Source of the DNA: Alloprevotella tannerae ATCC 51259
GTDB taxonomy: Bacteria; Bacteroidota; Bacteroidia; Bacteroidales; Bacteroidaceae
Direction: 5' to 3'
Assembly: GCF_000159995.1 (NCBI RefSeq)
Contig: NZ_GG700642.1
Location: forward strand, 1,224,742-1,288,741
DNA length: 64,000 bases
The notes under the pieces are model-generated. The model had not been told where the DNA came from, did not search any database, and saw only the letters and a list, made by a program, of their open reading frames with translations. Each line of letters starts with the position of its first letter. Position 1 is the first letter of the stretch. Made by a program: the position numbers and the translations under genes. This document shows positions 18,044 to 26,851 of the stretch, piece after piece.

Positions 18044-18114
18044 TACGATTGCGCCGCCCAAACGTATGGCCCTATCCGAAACGAACAGGAACAAGTTTGG
18101 GCGGCGCAATCGTA
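18044..18114. repeat. Perfect 20-bp inverted repeat with 31-nt loop
   Basis: Arms 18044-18063 (TACGATTGCGCCGCCCAAAC) and 18095-18114 are exact reverse complements. There is no T run on either side, so it does not look like a normal terminator. It lies between the tRNA-Lys terminator and the end of the tracrRNA. Confidence 0.9.
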
Positions 18115-18277
18115 AATATGCAGCTGCTTTAAGCATAGGCATTTTTAAGCGGAAATCATACGCACGTCTGTCGTATCAAGACTCCCTTACGCGTCGATAT
18201 AGCCTTTTATTTTACTAAGGCAGCGCGAACGATGCGCAAGCCTATCATAGGCAAACAAGCAACAGATTTACGTAAAC

Positions 18278-18368
18278 GAAAAAAAGAAAGCCTCTCCGAA
18301 GAGAGGCCATGGGAATAAAATCCTTCGGCATATAGCCTTATTGTGATATGATGTAGAATATCCTTTTT
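18278..18368 (-). ncRNA. tracrRNA of the type II-C CRISPR system
   Basis: About 91 nt, divergent from cas9. The minus-strand transcript begins near 18368 and contains an anti-repeat (18341-18358, minus TTCTACATCATATCACAA). This pairs with the 5' part of the CRISPR repeat (TTGTGGTTTGATGTAGAA) at 17 of 18 positions, with one G-U and one mismatch. Directly after it comes AAGG and the small hairpin GGC-TATAT-GCC, the usual nexus-type stem of II-C tracrRNAs, and finally a terminator hairpin GCCTCTC-TTCG-GAGAGGC (18290-18307) with a T run down to 18278. The promoter lies at 18375-18406. The direction implies that crRNAs are read from the plus strand, from cas2 outwards. Confidence 0.9.
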
Positions 18369-18374
18369 CTGTGG

Positions 18375-18406
18375 CAAATTTAAAAATTTCACTTGTACAT
18401 GCCAAA
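18375..18406 (-). promoter_or_regulatory. Promoter of the tracrRNA
   Basis: On the minus strand, TTTG (18403-18406), 20 bp, TAAATTTG (18375-18382): an exact match to the Bacteroidetes consensus, predicting a start near 18368, a few bases upstream of the anti-repeat. Confidence 0.85.
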
Positions 18407-18446
18407 TTTTTGGTCTATTTTTACAGAAAATTTACAAACTTACCTT

Positions 18447-21400
18447 ATGAAAACCCGAATATTAGGCCTCGATACCGGCACCAACAGCTTAGGTTGGGCT
18501 GTTGTAGATCGCGATGAAAACAACCAATATACGCCCATCTGCCGCGGAGATTTAATCTTCACGGAAGGCGTGAAGCAAGAAAAAGGCATCGAATTTTCTT
18601 TGGCTGCCGAAAGAACTTCTTATCGCGCTTCGCGGCGCCATTACTTCCGCCGGCGTCTGCGCAAAGTAGAAGTGCTGAAAGTTTTGGTAAAGCATAAGTT
18701 GTGCCCGCCGCTTTCTGATGAAGCGCTCAACCGTTGGCATACGAAAAAAGAATATCCGCTTGATGAGGACTTCATACTTTGGCAGCGCACGAACGAAGCT
18801 GACAATAAGAATCCTTATCACGACCGTCACATTTGCTTGCACCGCAAATTGAACTTGAAAGATTCTCAGACGGATCGCTATACGCTGGGGCGTGCACTCT
18901 ATCACTTGACGCAGCGCCGCGGCTTCTTGAGCAACCGACTTGACCAAAACGAGGAGGCGGAAGAGACGGGCAAAGTAAAATCTGCGATCTCCGAATTGAG
19001 CAAAGAGATGAAGGAGGCGGGATGTGAGTTCTTGGGCGATTACTTTTACCTACTCTATCGAACGGAAGGCAACCGGGTTCGCATCCGTTCCCGCTATACG
19101 GACCGGGAAAAGCATTATTTGCAAGAGTTTAAGGAGATCTGCCGCGTACAAGAATTGGACGAGGATCTGGCAAAAGCGCTGGAGAAGACGATTTTCTTTC
19201 AGCGCCCGCTAAAATCCCAGCGCCAAGGCGTAGGTAAATGCACGATGGAGAAAGGCCATTCGCGCTGCGCCGTCTCGCATCCTTTATATGAGGAATATCG
19301 ACTGCTCTGTTATCTCAACAATATCCGAATCAAAACGCCATCGGATGATCGTTTGCGTCCATTAAATGCGGAGGAGCGAGAGAAAATCACTCCCCTCTTC
19401 TACAAAGAAAAGAACTTCGACTTCGAAAAGATTGCTAAAAAGCTCGCAGGAAAAACGCCTTTTGGCTGGATAAGAGATGCGGAGGATTGGCCTTACCAAT
19501 TTAATTATCGCATGACGCAAGAGGCGCCGGCCTGTCCCACAACTGCACAACTAATAAAGGTCTTTGGCGAAGATTGGAAAGCAGCATTGGCTGAAACTTA
19601 CACGATGAGCGCCAAGCAGGACGGGACGTTAAAAACAGAAGATGAGATTTGCACGGACATTTGGAACGTGCTCTATTCTTTTTCTTCAAAAGAAAAGCTG
19701 AAGGAGTTCGGGTTAAAGAAACTGCAACTGGATGAAGTGCAAGCCAAAGCTTTCTCGGAAATTCGCCTGACACGTGACTTTGCCTCGCTAAGTTTGAAGG
19801 CAATACGCAAAATTCTTTTCTTCTTGCGCACAGGCGAAGACTATTCGAAGGCTATCTTTTTGGCAAACATCCCAACAATTGTCGGTGAAGAAATATGGAA
19901 CGACATTGAGCGACGCTCTCGCTTGCTATATAAAGTCGATCTTGCCCTTCGGCCGCAAGAAGAGCGCGATGCAGAAGAGCATCGCACAATCGCAGAGCGC
20001 ATCAAAGCGGCTGTAGCGGCAGAAGTGCCTGATGCGCCGATCGATTTGCTGTATCACCCCTCAATGATTGAGGCCTATCCGGACGCCAAGCGAAACGAGC
20101 GCTTCGATTGCTACCAACTGGGCTCTCCGAAGACGAACGCTGTGCGCAATCCGATGGCTATGCGCTCGCTGCATATGGTGCGCAAAGTAATCAACCACTT
20201 GCTGCGCAAGCATATCATTGATGAGAAGACTGAAATACACATTGAATATGCGCGCGAACTGAACGATGCCAACAAGCGCCAAGCCATTGCCGATTGGCAA
20301 CGCGAGCTAAGCAAACGGCACACAGCATATGCGCAAAACATTAGGCAACTCTATAAAGCTGAAACCGGCTTAGTGATTGAGCCGACGAAGGCAGACATCT
20401 TAAAATATCAACTCTGGGAAGAGCAGCAACACGTCTGCTTGTACACAGGTAAAAAGATCGGCATCGCAGACTTCTTGGGCGCAAATCCGAAGTTTGACAT
20501 CGAGCACACTATCCCGCGCAGCAGGGGTGGCGATAGCACACAAGAGAACTTAACGCTTTGCGAGAGTAAGTTCAACCGCGACATCAAGCGCGACAAGCTG
20601 CCCACAGAATTAGCCAACTATGAAGAAATCTTAGCGCGCATCGAGCATTGGAAGAAGCAGTGCTACGCGCTGAAGCTAAAACGAGACGGCATCCGCACGC
20701 ATTCGGGCCTGGAGAAGAGTATAAAGGATTCTAGGATTCGAAGACGCCATCTTGTGGGCTTAGAATACGGCTACTTGAAGGGGAAATATGATCGGTTTAC
20801 GATGAAAGAAGTTCCTGAGGGCTTCAGTCGGCGTCAAGGTGCGGGCATCGGCTTGATTTCAAAATATGCCGGTCTCTTCTTGAAGTCGCTCTTTAAGGAC
20901 CCGAAAAACCCAAATCGCTCCAACGTCTATGTCGTCAAAGGCGCTATTACGGCTGAGTTCCGCAAACTATGGGGCTTGCAGCAAGCCGATGAGGCGAAAT
21001 CGCGTGAGAATCATACGCACCACTGCATTGATGCTTACACCATCGCTTGCATTGGGCCGTGCGAATACGCTGCCTTAGCTGCATATTATCGAAGCGATGA
21101 GGAGTTCAAATATGGGAGGCGCCGTGAGAAGCCGCAGTTTGAGAAACCTTGGCCCACGTTTACGGAAGACTTGCTGAAACTGCAAGAGGAGTTGCTCATC
21201 GTGCATCAAACTACTGACAAACTGGGCAAGCGAGATCGGCGAAAAGTAAAAACGCCGCGCGGGAAGTTCCTCACAGGCGGCGACTCCGCACGCGGCAGGC
21301 TGCATCAAGAAACGTATTATGGCGCCATTAACTACGATGGCAACATTAAATATGTCGTAAGAAAGCCGCTGGATAGTTTAACTGAAAAGGACTTGGATAA

Positions 21401-22103
21401 AATTGTCGATGAAACGGTTATGGGCATCGTCAAAGGCGCCGTAGAGGCAAAGGGCAGCTTGAAAGAAGCCCTTGCCGACGGTATATATATGAATAAGGAG
21501 AAGGGGATCTTGATTAAGCGGGTGAGGATCTTTTCCGACGTAAGCGAGCCAATTAATTTAAAACAGTTACGTGATGTTTCAACCAAAGAATACAAACGGC
21601 ATATCCACTTAAGAAAAGATGAGAACTATCTCTTCGCCATATATGAAGGTATAGACAAGAAGAAGAATAAGAAGCAAACAGAAACCGCGACTGTCGACTA
21701 TTTAGATGCGGCTAAGTTCTACAAGGATAGCAAACGAAGAGACAAAGCAAATAGTCTTGTCGGTGACTATAGTAAGAAAAACAAGCTCCCACTTAAATGC
21801 ATTCTAAAGAAAAGGCAAATGGTTTTATTCTATGAACACAGCCCGGAAGAAATCAGGTTTAAAGACAAAAAGGACCTTTCCAGGCGATTATATATCGTAA
21901 CATCTATTGCGAAAGATGGGCGCGTAAAATTTCTGCACCATCAAGCAGCCACTGCAACGGGAATACAGTCATCCCCAAGTCCTTTTACAAATGATGGAGA
22001 ACATCAGCCTTATTATCGTTTGTCTGCTTCTAATATAAAGGTCTTAGTAGCTGGGATTGATTTTGACATTAACATTTTAGGTGAGATCACGCCAAAGCTC
22101 TAA
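18447..22103 (+). CDS. cas9: CRISPR-associated endonuclease Cas9, type II-C
   Basis: RNA-guided DNA endonuclease, 1218 aa from the ATG at 18447 (MKTRILGLDTGTNSLGWAV). The frame opens at 18393, but an 18-residue extension before the conserved N-terminus is unlikely. RuvC-I has D9; an Arg-rich bridge helix follows (AAERTSYRASRRHYFRRRLR); RuvC-II has IEYARE with E600; the HNH domain has DIEHTIPRSRGG with D684 and H687 and candidate Asn at 701 and 710; RuvC-III has HHCIDAYTIA with H858 and D862. All catalytic residues appear intact. Size and the cas9-cas1-cas2 order without csn2 or cas4 indicate subtype II-C. cas1 begins 7 bp after its stop. The tracrRNA is divergent upstream. Confidence 0.97.
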   Translation: MKTRILGLDTGTNSLGWAVVDRDENNQYTPICRGDLIFTEGVKQEKGIEFSLAAERTSYRASRRHYFRRRLRKVEVLKVLVKHKLCPPLSDEALNRWHTKKEYPLDEDFILWQRTNEADNKNPYHDRHICLHRKLNLKDSQTDRYTLGRALYHLTQRRGFLSNRLDQNEEAEETGKVKSAISELSKEMKEAGCEFLGDYFYLLYRTEGNRVRIRSRYTDREKHYLQEFKEICRVQELDEDLAKALEKTIFFQRPLKSQRQGVGKCTMEKGHSRCAVSHPLYEEYRLLCYLNNIRIKTPSDDRLRPLNAEEREKITPLFYKEKNFDFEKIAKKLAGKTPFGWIRDAEDWPYQFNYRMTQEAPACPTTAQLIKVFGEDWKAALAETYTMSAKQDGTLKTEDEICTDIWNVLYSFSSKEKLKEFGLKKLQLDEVQAKAFSEIRLTRDFASLSLKAIRKILFFLRTGEDYSKAIFLANIPTIVGEEIWNDIERRSRLLYKVDLALRPQEERDAEEHRTIAERIKAAVAAEVPDAPIDLLYHPSMIEAYPDAKRNERFDCYQLGSPKTNAVRNPMAMRSLHMVRKVINHLLRKHIIDEKTEIHIEYARELNDANKRQAIADWQRELSKRHTAYAQNIRQLYKAETGLVIEPTKADILKYQLWEEQQHVCLYTGKKIGIADFLGANPKFDIEHTIPRSRGGDSTQENLTLCESKFNRDIKRDKLPTELANYEEILARIEHWKKQCYALKLKRDGIRTHSGLEKSIKDSRIRRRHLVGLEYGYLKGKYDRFTMKEVPEGFSRRQGAGIGLISKYAGLFLKSLFKDPKNPNRSNVYVVKGAITAEFRKLWGLQQADEAKSRENHTHHCIDAYTIACIGPCEYAALAAYYRSDEEFKYGRRREKPQFEKPWPTFTEDLLKLQEELLIVHQTTDKLGKRDRRKVKTPRGKFLTGGDSARGRLHQETYYGAINYDGNIKYVVRKPLDSLTEKDLDKIVDETVMGIVKGAVEAKGSLKEALADGIYMNKEKGILIKRVRIFSDVSEPINLKQLRDVSTKEYKRHIHLRKDENYLFAIYEGIDKKKNKKQTETATVDYLDAAKFYKDSKRRDKANSLVGDYSKKNKLPLKCILKKRQMVLFYEHSPEEIRFKDKKDLSRRLYIVTSIAKDGRVKFLHHQAATATGIQSSPSPFTNDGEHQPYYRLSASNIKVLVAGIDFDINILGEITPKL

Positions 22104-22110
22104 TAGTCTT

Positions 22111-22998
22111 ATGCTCAAGCGCAGCCTTGTCTTTATGCATCCGGCCACTTTGTCTTTACGAAATGGGCAAATGGTTATCATCAGAAAAGAAATTCCTGAT
22201 GATAACCTTATCGTGCCCATTGAAGACATTGGTTTGGTGATGATCAACCACGCGATGGTAAGCCTAACCATCCCGCTCTTGAATGCTTTGACGGAACAAA
22301 ACGTAGCGGTCATCTTCTGCAATGAGAAAGGTATGCCTGCTTCAATGCTCTACAATTTGCAGGGCAACACCACGCAGGGAGAAACCTTACACAACCAACT
22401 CGAAGCCGGCGAGGTACTCAAAAAGACGCTTTGGAAACAGATCATCGAAGCTAAAATAAAGAATCAGGCTGCACTTTTAAACAAGATGGGCAAGGAGGGT
22501 AGCATCTTAAAGCCCCTTTATACGAATGTAAAAAGTGGAGACAGCGATAATCGGGAAGGCATCGCAGCCAGATTGTATTGGACCGCCTTGTTTGGCCGCG
22601 ATTTCATCCGCGATCGGAACATACCGGGTATCAATTCGCTCTTAAACTATGGCTACTCGGTCTTACGGGCAGCCGTTACTCGGGCCTTGGTCTCCTCCGG
22701 TTTGTTTCCGGCATTGGGCATCTTTCATCATCATCGCAGCAATGCCTTCCCATTGTCTGACGACTTGATGGAGCCTTTCCGACCTTTTGTGGACGAGATT
22801 GTATTTGAACTTACGGCCCAAGGCGAGGCAGAACTAAACACAGCGACCAAAAGCCGTCTGATCCGCGTGCTATACGTCGACACATACTTTTCCAAAATAA
22901 CACGCCCCCTATCCGTGGGCTTAAGTATGACGATGGCTTCTTTAGCCAAGTGCTATGCCAAGGAGCAAAAGAAGTTGGTCGTCCCGTTATTAAAATGA
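22111..22998 (+). CDS. cas1: CRISPR adaptation integrase Cas1 (type II)
   Basis: Catalytic subunit of the Cas1-Cas2 spacer integrase, 295 aa. The ATG at 22111 gives MLKRSLVFMHPATLSLRNGQ, the normal Cas1 start, 7 bp after cas9; a GTG at 22081 inside cas9 would add 10 residues and is not favoured. The metal-site region HHHRSNAFPLSDDLMEPFRP (His 206-208, Asp 217-218, Glu 221) is the hallmark of the family. Its TGA overlaps the ATG of cas2 (ATGA), so translation is coupled. Confidence 0.96.
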   Translation: MLKRSLVFMHPATLSLRNGQMVIIRKEIPDDNLIVPIEDIGLVMINHAMVSLTIPLLNALTEQNVAVIFCNEKGMPASMLYNLQGNTTQGETLHNQLEAGEVLKKTLWKQIIEAKIKNQAALLNKMGKEGSILKPLYTNVKSGDSDNREGIAARLYWTALFGRDFIRDRNIPGINSLLNYGYSVLRAAVTRALVSSGLFPALGIFHHHRSNAFPLSDDLMEPFRPFVDEIVFELTAQGEAELNTATKSRLIRVLYVDTYFSKITRPLSVGLSMTMASLAKCYAKEQKKLVVPLLK

Positions 22999-23333
22999 GT
23001 GAAGTCAGATTAAACGCTTATCATATTATGTGGCTCTTTGTGATGTTCGACTTGCCTACGATGACCAAGAAAGATCGCAAAGCTTCTGCCCTCTTTCGGA
23101 AGCAACTTGAAAAAGATGGCTTCTCAATGCATCAATTCAGCGTCTATATCCGCCATTGTGCCTCAAAAGAAAGTGCCGATGTACACATAAAGCGCGTAAG
23201 ATCCAACTTACCGGCAAAAGGATCTGTCAGCATTCTCTCCATTACCGACAAGCAATACGCCGGCATCATCAACTTTTGGGGTGCAGAAAGTAAAAAGCTA
23301 CCGTCTACGCCCCTGCAATTAGAACTATTTTAG
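22995..23333 (+). CDS. cas2: CRISPR adaptation protein Cas2 (type II)
   Basis: Structural partner of Cas1, 112 aa, beginning at the ATG overlapping the cas1 stop (MSEVRLNAYHIMWLFVMFDL). The core FVMFDLPTMTKKDRKASALFRKQL contains the conserved Asp of the ferredoxin-like fold, and the rest (GFSMHQFSVYIRH, GSVSILSITDKQYAGI) is typical of type II Cas2. The frame also stays open upstream into cas1 (from 22950), but those codons are shadow. The CRISPR array begins 95 bp downstream. Confidence 0.96.
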   Translation: MSEVRLNAYHIMWLFVMFDLPTMTKKDRKASALFRKQLEKDGFSMHQFSVYIRHCASKESADVHIKRVRSNLPAKGSVSILSITDKQYAGIINFWGAESKKLPSTPLQLELF

Positions 23334-23427
23334 TACTTTTGCCCATAGAAAGTTACACATCAACACCATTTCCTATACACAAAAGAGTCCCTCAAGGGTT
23401 TCCATCTCAATGGATTATCTCATATAG

Positions 23428-23791
23428 GTTGTGGTTTGATGTAGAAGAAAGATATAACACAACAAGTGCGTCGTGAAAGGCTGTGCGCGTCGGTTGTGGT
23501 TTGATGTAGAAGAAAGATATAACACAACACACTCGACAACTGTGCAGACATTGTAGTGTTGTGGTTTGATGTAGAAGAAAGATATAACACAACAATAGCA
23601 TGATAATGTGGACGATGCGTAGTGTTGTGGTTTGATGTAGAAGAAAGATATAACACAACTTTGCGCTAACTCGATAGCGTCTTTCTTCTGTTGTGGTTTG
23701 ATGTAGAAGAAAGATATAACACAACGCAAGCAGCTGCTTTGCACCTTGCGCCACAGTTGTGGTTTGATGTAGAAGAAAGATATAACGCAAT
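23428..23791 (+). CRISPR. Type II-C CRISPR array, 6 repeats and 5 spacers
   Basis: 36-bp repeats start at 23428, 23493, 23558, 23624, 23690 and 23756. The repeat begins GTTGTGGTTTGATGTAGAAG and ends GATATAACACAAC. Spacers are 29, 29, 30, 30 and 30 bp (23464-23492, 23529-23557, 23594-23623, 23660-23689, 23726-23755). The first five repeats are identical; the last has two changes in its final bases (AACGCAAT for AACACAAC), which marks the leader-distal end. The leader is therefore the 94-bp AT-rich stretch 23334-23427 next to cas2, and transcription is rightward, in agreement with the tracrRNA anti-repeat. I noticed no spacer match elsewhere in this window. Confidence 0.97.
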
Positions 23792-25004
23792 TTCTTGCGG
23801 TATATTTCAAAGGTTTTGTGGTTATTTCCTTGCCATAGTCGTGAGAACATCCGATATTTGCATCGTCTTTTCACTGACGCTAAGGAGCGGAAAACCTTGG
23901 TAGTAAATGGGTCTTTATCATATAAGCGAGAGCTGAGTTAGAGAAAGGAAAAACTACCGCCTTTTTATTCCTCTTCTTCCTCTTTTTTTTGTGGTCGTAT
24001 TTATTACGCGCCATTGTGCGTTAATATTGTTATGGAGGCTTCGGGTTGGTCTCTCAAAACGTCCTTGTTCTTCCGTTAGGTAATTTGAAAGACCAACCCT
24101 ATGGGGTTGTACAATGGAGGGAGTGCATTAAACAGGGTTAAAGCGCTGCTCGCTTTAACCCTGCTCTGCCAAAAGACCAAGCCTAAGGGCTTGTTTTTTC
24201 GCGGCAAACTTATTGGCTTTTGTTGTCGCTCCGCTCTAATGCCTGCTCTGCTGAAGGGACGAATTATAAGGGCTTGTGTCGCGCGTGTGAATTTTGCGGT
24301 TTAAGGTTGTATGCTTGTTGTATGATTTTATTCCTAAATAACCGCGTTGTGTTTGGTGGTAGAGGGTGTTACACCTAATCCTGTAGTTTCGCCCACAAAT
24401 TAACGTATCGCATTTGGCGGGGTATGGGCTTGTCTGTTTTGTCGCATAGTTTCGTCCGCAAATAACCCCATCGGGGTTAGTCTTTTGGTAGGGCAGGGTT
24501 GAGGCAAGGCCTCAACCCTGCATCAGTGAGTAGTAGTAATGACAACCCCTTAGGGTTGGTCTCTCCAAAAACGTCCTTGTTCTTGTACGCGTTGGGTAAT
24601 TTGAAAGACCAAGCCTAAGGGCTTTCTTTCTTGCGGCGTGCTATAGGCTTGTGTTGTCGCTTTGCTCTAATGCCTTATTCTCTAAAAGGAAAAGTCTAAG
24701 GGCTTATAGGTGGGTGGGAGTGGGTTGTAGCGTAGTCGTTGTGTGGGTGATATTGATTATATTAAGTCTTCTGTAGGTTCTGGGACGTTGTGAACTGTGC
24801 GTTGTTTCTGGAACTATGAAAATAGTTGGTATGTCCCTCCAAACTAAGGAGAAATATGCCGACTTATTAAATGGAAGTTTTTTCTTCTTTTCGAGGCGAA
24901 TGTGGTGTTTGAAGAGAGACGCGCGAACAAACGCCCATCTTCGCCTCTTGGCGTGGATGCGGACGGAGGGGAGCAGCGTGCTTTGTCATTTCACCTCCTT
25001 TATA
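23792..25004. other. Gene-free, hairpin-rich region with internal duplications
   Basis: No credible gene. About 24040-24290 and 24480-24715 are diverged direct copies: both contain GGGTTGGTCTCT, then AACGTCCTTGTTCTT, then AATTTGAAAGACCAA, then AAGCCTAAGGGCTT, and then TTGTCGCT..GCTCTAATGCCT. Shorter duplicates include TAGTTTCGCCCACAAAT (about 24385) and TAGTTTCGTCCGCAAAT (about 24448). Hairpins include the GGGTTGGTCT / AGACCAACCC pair (about 24043-24099), CAGGGTTAAAGCG / CGCTTTAACCCTG (24133-24163) and GCAGGGTTGAGGC / GCCTCAACCCTGC (24493-24521). Its right end holds one copy of a dispersed element shared with about 31000-31113. It may be decayed mobile DNA or a structured RNA; neither can be shown. 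Confidence 0.6.
24796..24916. repeat. Dispersed ~115-bp element, copy A
   Basis: Aligns in the same orientation with about 31000-31113: shared blocks are CTCCA..CTAAGGAGAAATAT/TTAAGGAGAAATAT, CCGACT.ATTAAA, TTCGAGG and GAAGAGAGA. Each copy can form a hairpin around AGGAGAAATAT. Both lie just 3' of minus-strand genes (ending at 25005 and 31131). Confidence 0.65.
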
Positions 25005-25601
25005 TTATCGTTTTCCTCTTTTCTTCCTCGTGCCTGTTCCGGCGGCTTTCGGCTTCCTGCGCTCGGCCCTTTTTTGTTGCACATACTTCCACGCTTTTAC
25101 GGCGAGCAGTTTGTCGTTGTCCGAGCGGCCTGCGTATTTGTACTCGCCCTTTTTGGGGTCGAAACTTATCTGTTGGGGCAAGTAGTTCGTAGGACTGTCT
25201 GTGTCGATTTGGGGTGCTCCTACCATTTCCCACCAATTGTCGAGGAATGATGCCTCGTAGATTTTGTAGTGTCCTGTCTCTGTGTCCTTGACAAAGTGGG
25301 CTACGACGCTGCATTCTTCGCCGTCTTTGCTCCTCACTCTGCGGTATTCCCAATAGAGGGTGAACTCGGGGTTGAGTTCCCTAAACCTGTCTTCTTCCAT
25401 TTCCGACCCACATAAAAAATAGGCCGAGTTTACGGGGGCGTAGAGGGCTACAAGCTTCAGGTAGGTCTTGCCGTCTTGGTCGCTCTCCAAACATACGTTC
25501 AGGTTTCGTTGCTCGAACAGCGGCTTAGGGAGTTTTGTGGGTACATGCTGTGTTGCGTTGCACATTATGGCGAATAGTATGAATATGATTGCTCGTATCA
25601 T
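25005..25601 (-). CDS. Hypothetical exported protein
   Basis: 198 aa, unrecognised. It has an N-terminal signal peptide (MIRAIIFILFAIMCNA) and a mature part rich in charged and aromatic residues (FTLYWEYRRVRSKDGEE, YKIYEASFLDNWWEMVG, ISFDPKKGEYKYAGRSDND) and ends in a very basic tail (KPKAAGTGTRKKRGKR). No domain could be named. It sits in the poorly conserved stretch between the CRISPR locus and the thioredoxin operon, together with two other minus-strand genes. Likely periplasmic or surface; function unknown. Confidence 0.65.
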   Translation of the reverse strand: MIRAIIFILFAIMCNATQHVPTKLPKPLFEQRNLNVCLESDQDGKTYLKLVALYAPVNSAYFLCGSEMEEDRFRELNPEFTLYWEYRRVRSKDGEECSVVAHFVKDTETGHYKIYEASFLDNWWEMVGAPQIDTDSPTNYLPQQISFDPKKGEYKYAGRSDNDKLLAVKAWKYVQQKRAERRKPKAAGTGTRKKRGKR

Positions 25602-25788
25602 TATTTCTGTTTGTTACTTCATCCTTTGAGCTTGTTGCCCACCGTTGCTTTTTGCTCTTCATTGCATTTGCTCCGACACGACTCTGCTAAATGACCACTA
25701 TCGGGCGGATGGCGTAGGGCGATATTCGTTGTTGAGCTTTATCAGATGTGCTAAATACTCTTGCGCTCCTCTTTTAGTATAGTGTCCA

Positions 25789-26115
25789 TTAAGTTTTCTT
25801 TCTCTTCTTGGGCTTTGGTTCGGGTAGTTCTTTGCAAGTGGATCGCACGAGAGCAGCTATGTATTCGTGATCATCGAGTTCTTCGATATAAAAATAGTTT
25901 TTAGCGCCTTCGTATGGTGGTCGTAGTTGCTCTGTGCGGAGCAGTTTTCGCCCTGCTTCCGTTGGTTTTATGTAGAACCGGTTGTCGCAAATGAGGCCGA
26001 AAATCTTGTTGTCGCAATAAATACCATAGTCGCCAAACATTTTCTTTGTGATTATTTCTCCGGCATCAGCACATTGGTCGGCAACGTACTGTACAAAATC
26101 AGGATTAGAAGCCAT
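25789..26115 (-). CDS. TfoX N-terminal domain protein
   Basis: 108 aa, a single TfoX/Sxy N-terminal domain. Recognisable features are the helix start FVQYVADQC, KKMFGDYGIYCDNKIFGLICDN and FYIKPTEAGR, then YEGAKNYFYIEELDDHEYIAALV. In gammaproteobacteria TfoX/Sxy promotes competence gene expression; in Bacteroidetes stand-alone N-terminal domains are common and their role is not established. The basic tail KPKKRKKT may bind nucleic acid (inference). Confidence 0.85.
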   Translation of the reverse strand: MASNPDFVQYVADQCADAGEIITKKMFGDYGIYCDNKIFGLICDNRFYIKPTEAGRKLLRTEQLRPPYEGAKNYFYIEELDDHEYIAALVRSTCKELPEPKPKKRKKT

Positions 26116-26179
26116 TCTTGATTAGTTTTTAATTGTTAGTGTATTTGCTTTCGTTTATTTGTTTTCTCCTCAAAGATTA

Positions 26180-26851
26180 TCAAGTAGTCATACTTTGAAT
26201 GAACGAGGATTCTTTCAGAATTGTCGAGCCATACATAGCCTTATACTTTTGTGGTAATGAGTCCTTGGCTGTCCTTGCCCAATCGCTTAGTGATACATTA
26301 AACCGCGCGCTATAGAGTCTGGCCCGGCCTATGTTGAAGTTGTCAGAGAAACTGTTGCCTTCGTATGGACTTTCAACATAGTAAAACTCTACGATGTCTT
26401 CGCCGCTCGTCAGTTCGCAAATCAGATAGAAAAAAGCGATGCGCCCCGTAGTAGCTCCCAAGTCGGTGCGTTCAATCTTCCAATTACTACTTTTCATCAC
26501 AATGTCGGCAATTTTCCTATCTTTCATCGGATCATCATCAGATCGCTTTGAGTTGTCAAACTCTTCTTGTTGATGGATGCCCCGAATGATTTTGTTAAGC
26601 ATAGCCTCGTCTCTCCAATTGCCCCGCTTGGCATAGATGTCCTCCGTCTTCCAATCACGGTAAGTGTATCTGATTTTCTTTATCTTACCGGTCTTGGGAT
26701 CTTTTACCTCGACCTCTTTGCCTTTTTTCTTCTTAGAGAACAGTCCGGAACCTACAGCTTTAGAAGCATTACTAAGTATTCTCCCGAGCTGCGCTTGACT
26801 TTCCGTACACATAAAAGAGGCTAAAAGTACGATAAGCCATATTTTTATCAT
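26180..26851 (-). CDS. Hypothetical exported protein
   Basis: 223 aa from the ATG at 26851 (an ATG three codons upstream at 26860 is also possible). Signal peptide MIKIWLIVLLASFMCTESQAQ is followed by a lysine-rich patch (FSKKKKGKEVEVKDPKTGK) and a region with YTYRDWKTEDIYAKRG, IVMKSSNWKIERTD and AFFYLICELTSGEDIVEFYY. I cannot assign a family. It is a single gene, 64 bp downstream (in its own direction, upstream) of nothing conserved; a gene-free gap with the family-3 array precedes it. Confidence 0.65.
   Translation of the reverse strand: MIKIWLIVLLASFMCTESQAQLGRILSNASKAVGSGLFSKKKKGKEVEVKDPKTGKIKKIRYTYRDWKTEDIYAKRGNWRDEAMLNKIIRGIHQQEEFDNSKRSDDDPMKDRKIADIVMKSSNWKIERTDLGATTGRIAFFYLICELTSGEDIVEFYYVESPYEGNSFSDNFNIGRARLYSARFNVSLSDWARTAKDSLPQKYKAMYGSTILKESSFIQSMTT

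Noticed and set aside
22081..22110. GTG start for cas1 inside cas9.
   Set aside because: Adds ten non-conserved residues; the ATG at 22111 matches the usual Cas1 N-terminus.
23407..23874. 155-aa and 131-aa minus-strand frames with repeated YIFLLHQTTT.
   Set aside because: They are translations of the CRISPR repeats.
24816..25250. 144-aa plus-strand frame.
   Set aside because: Antisense to the better-supported exported protein at 25005-25601; lies in the dispersed element and has no known domain.
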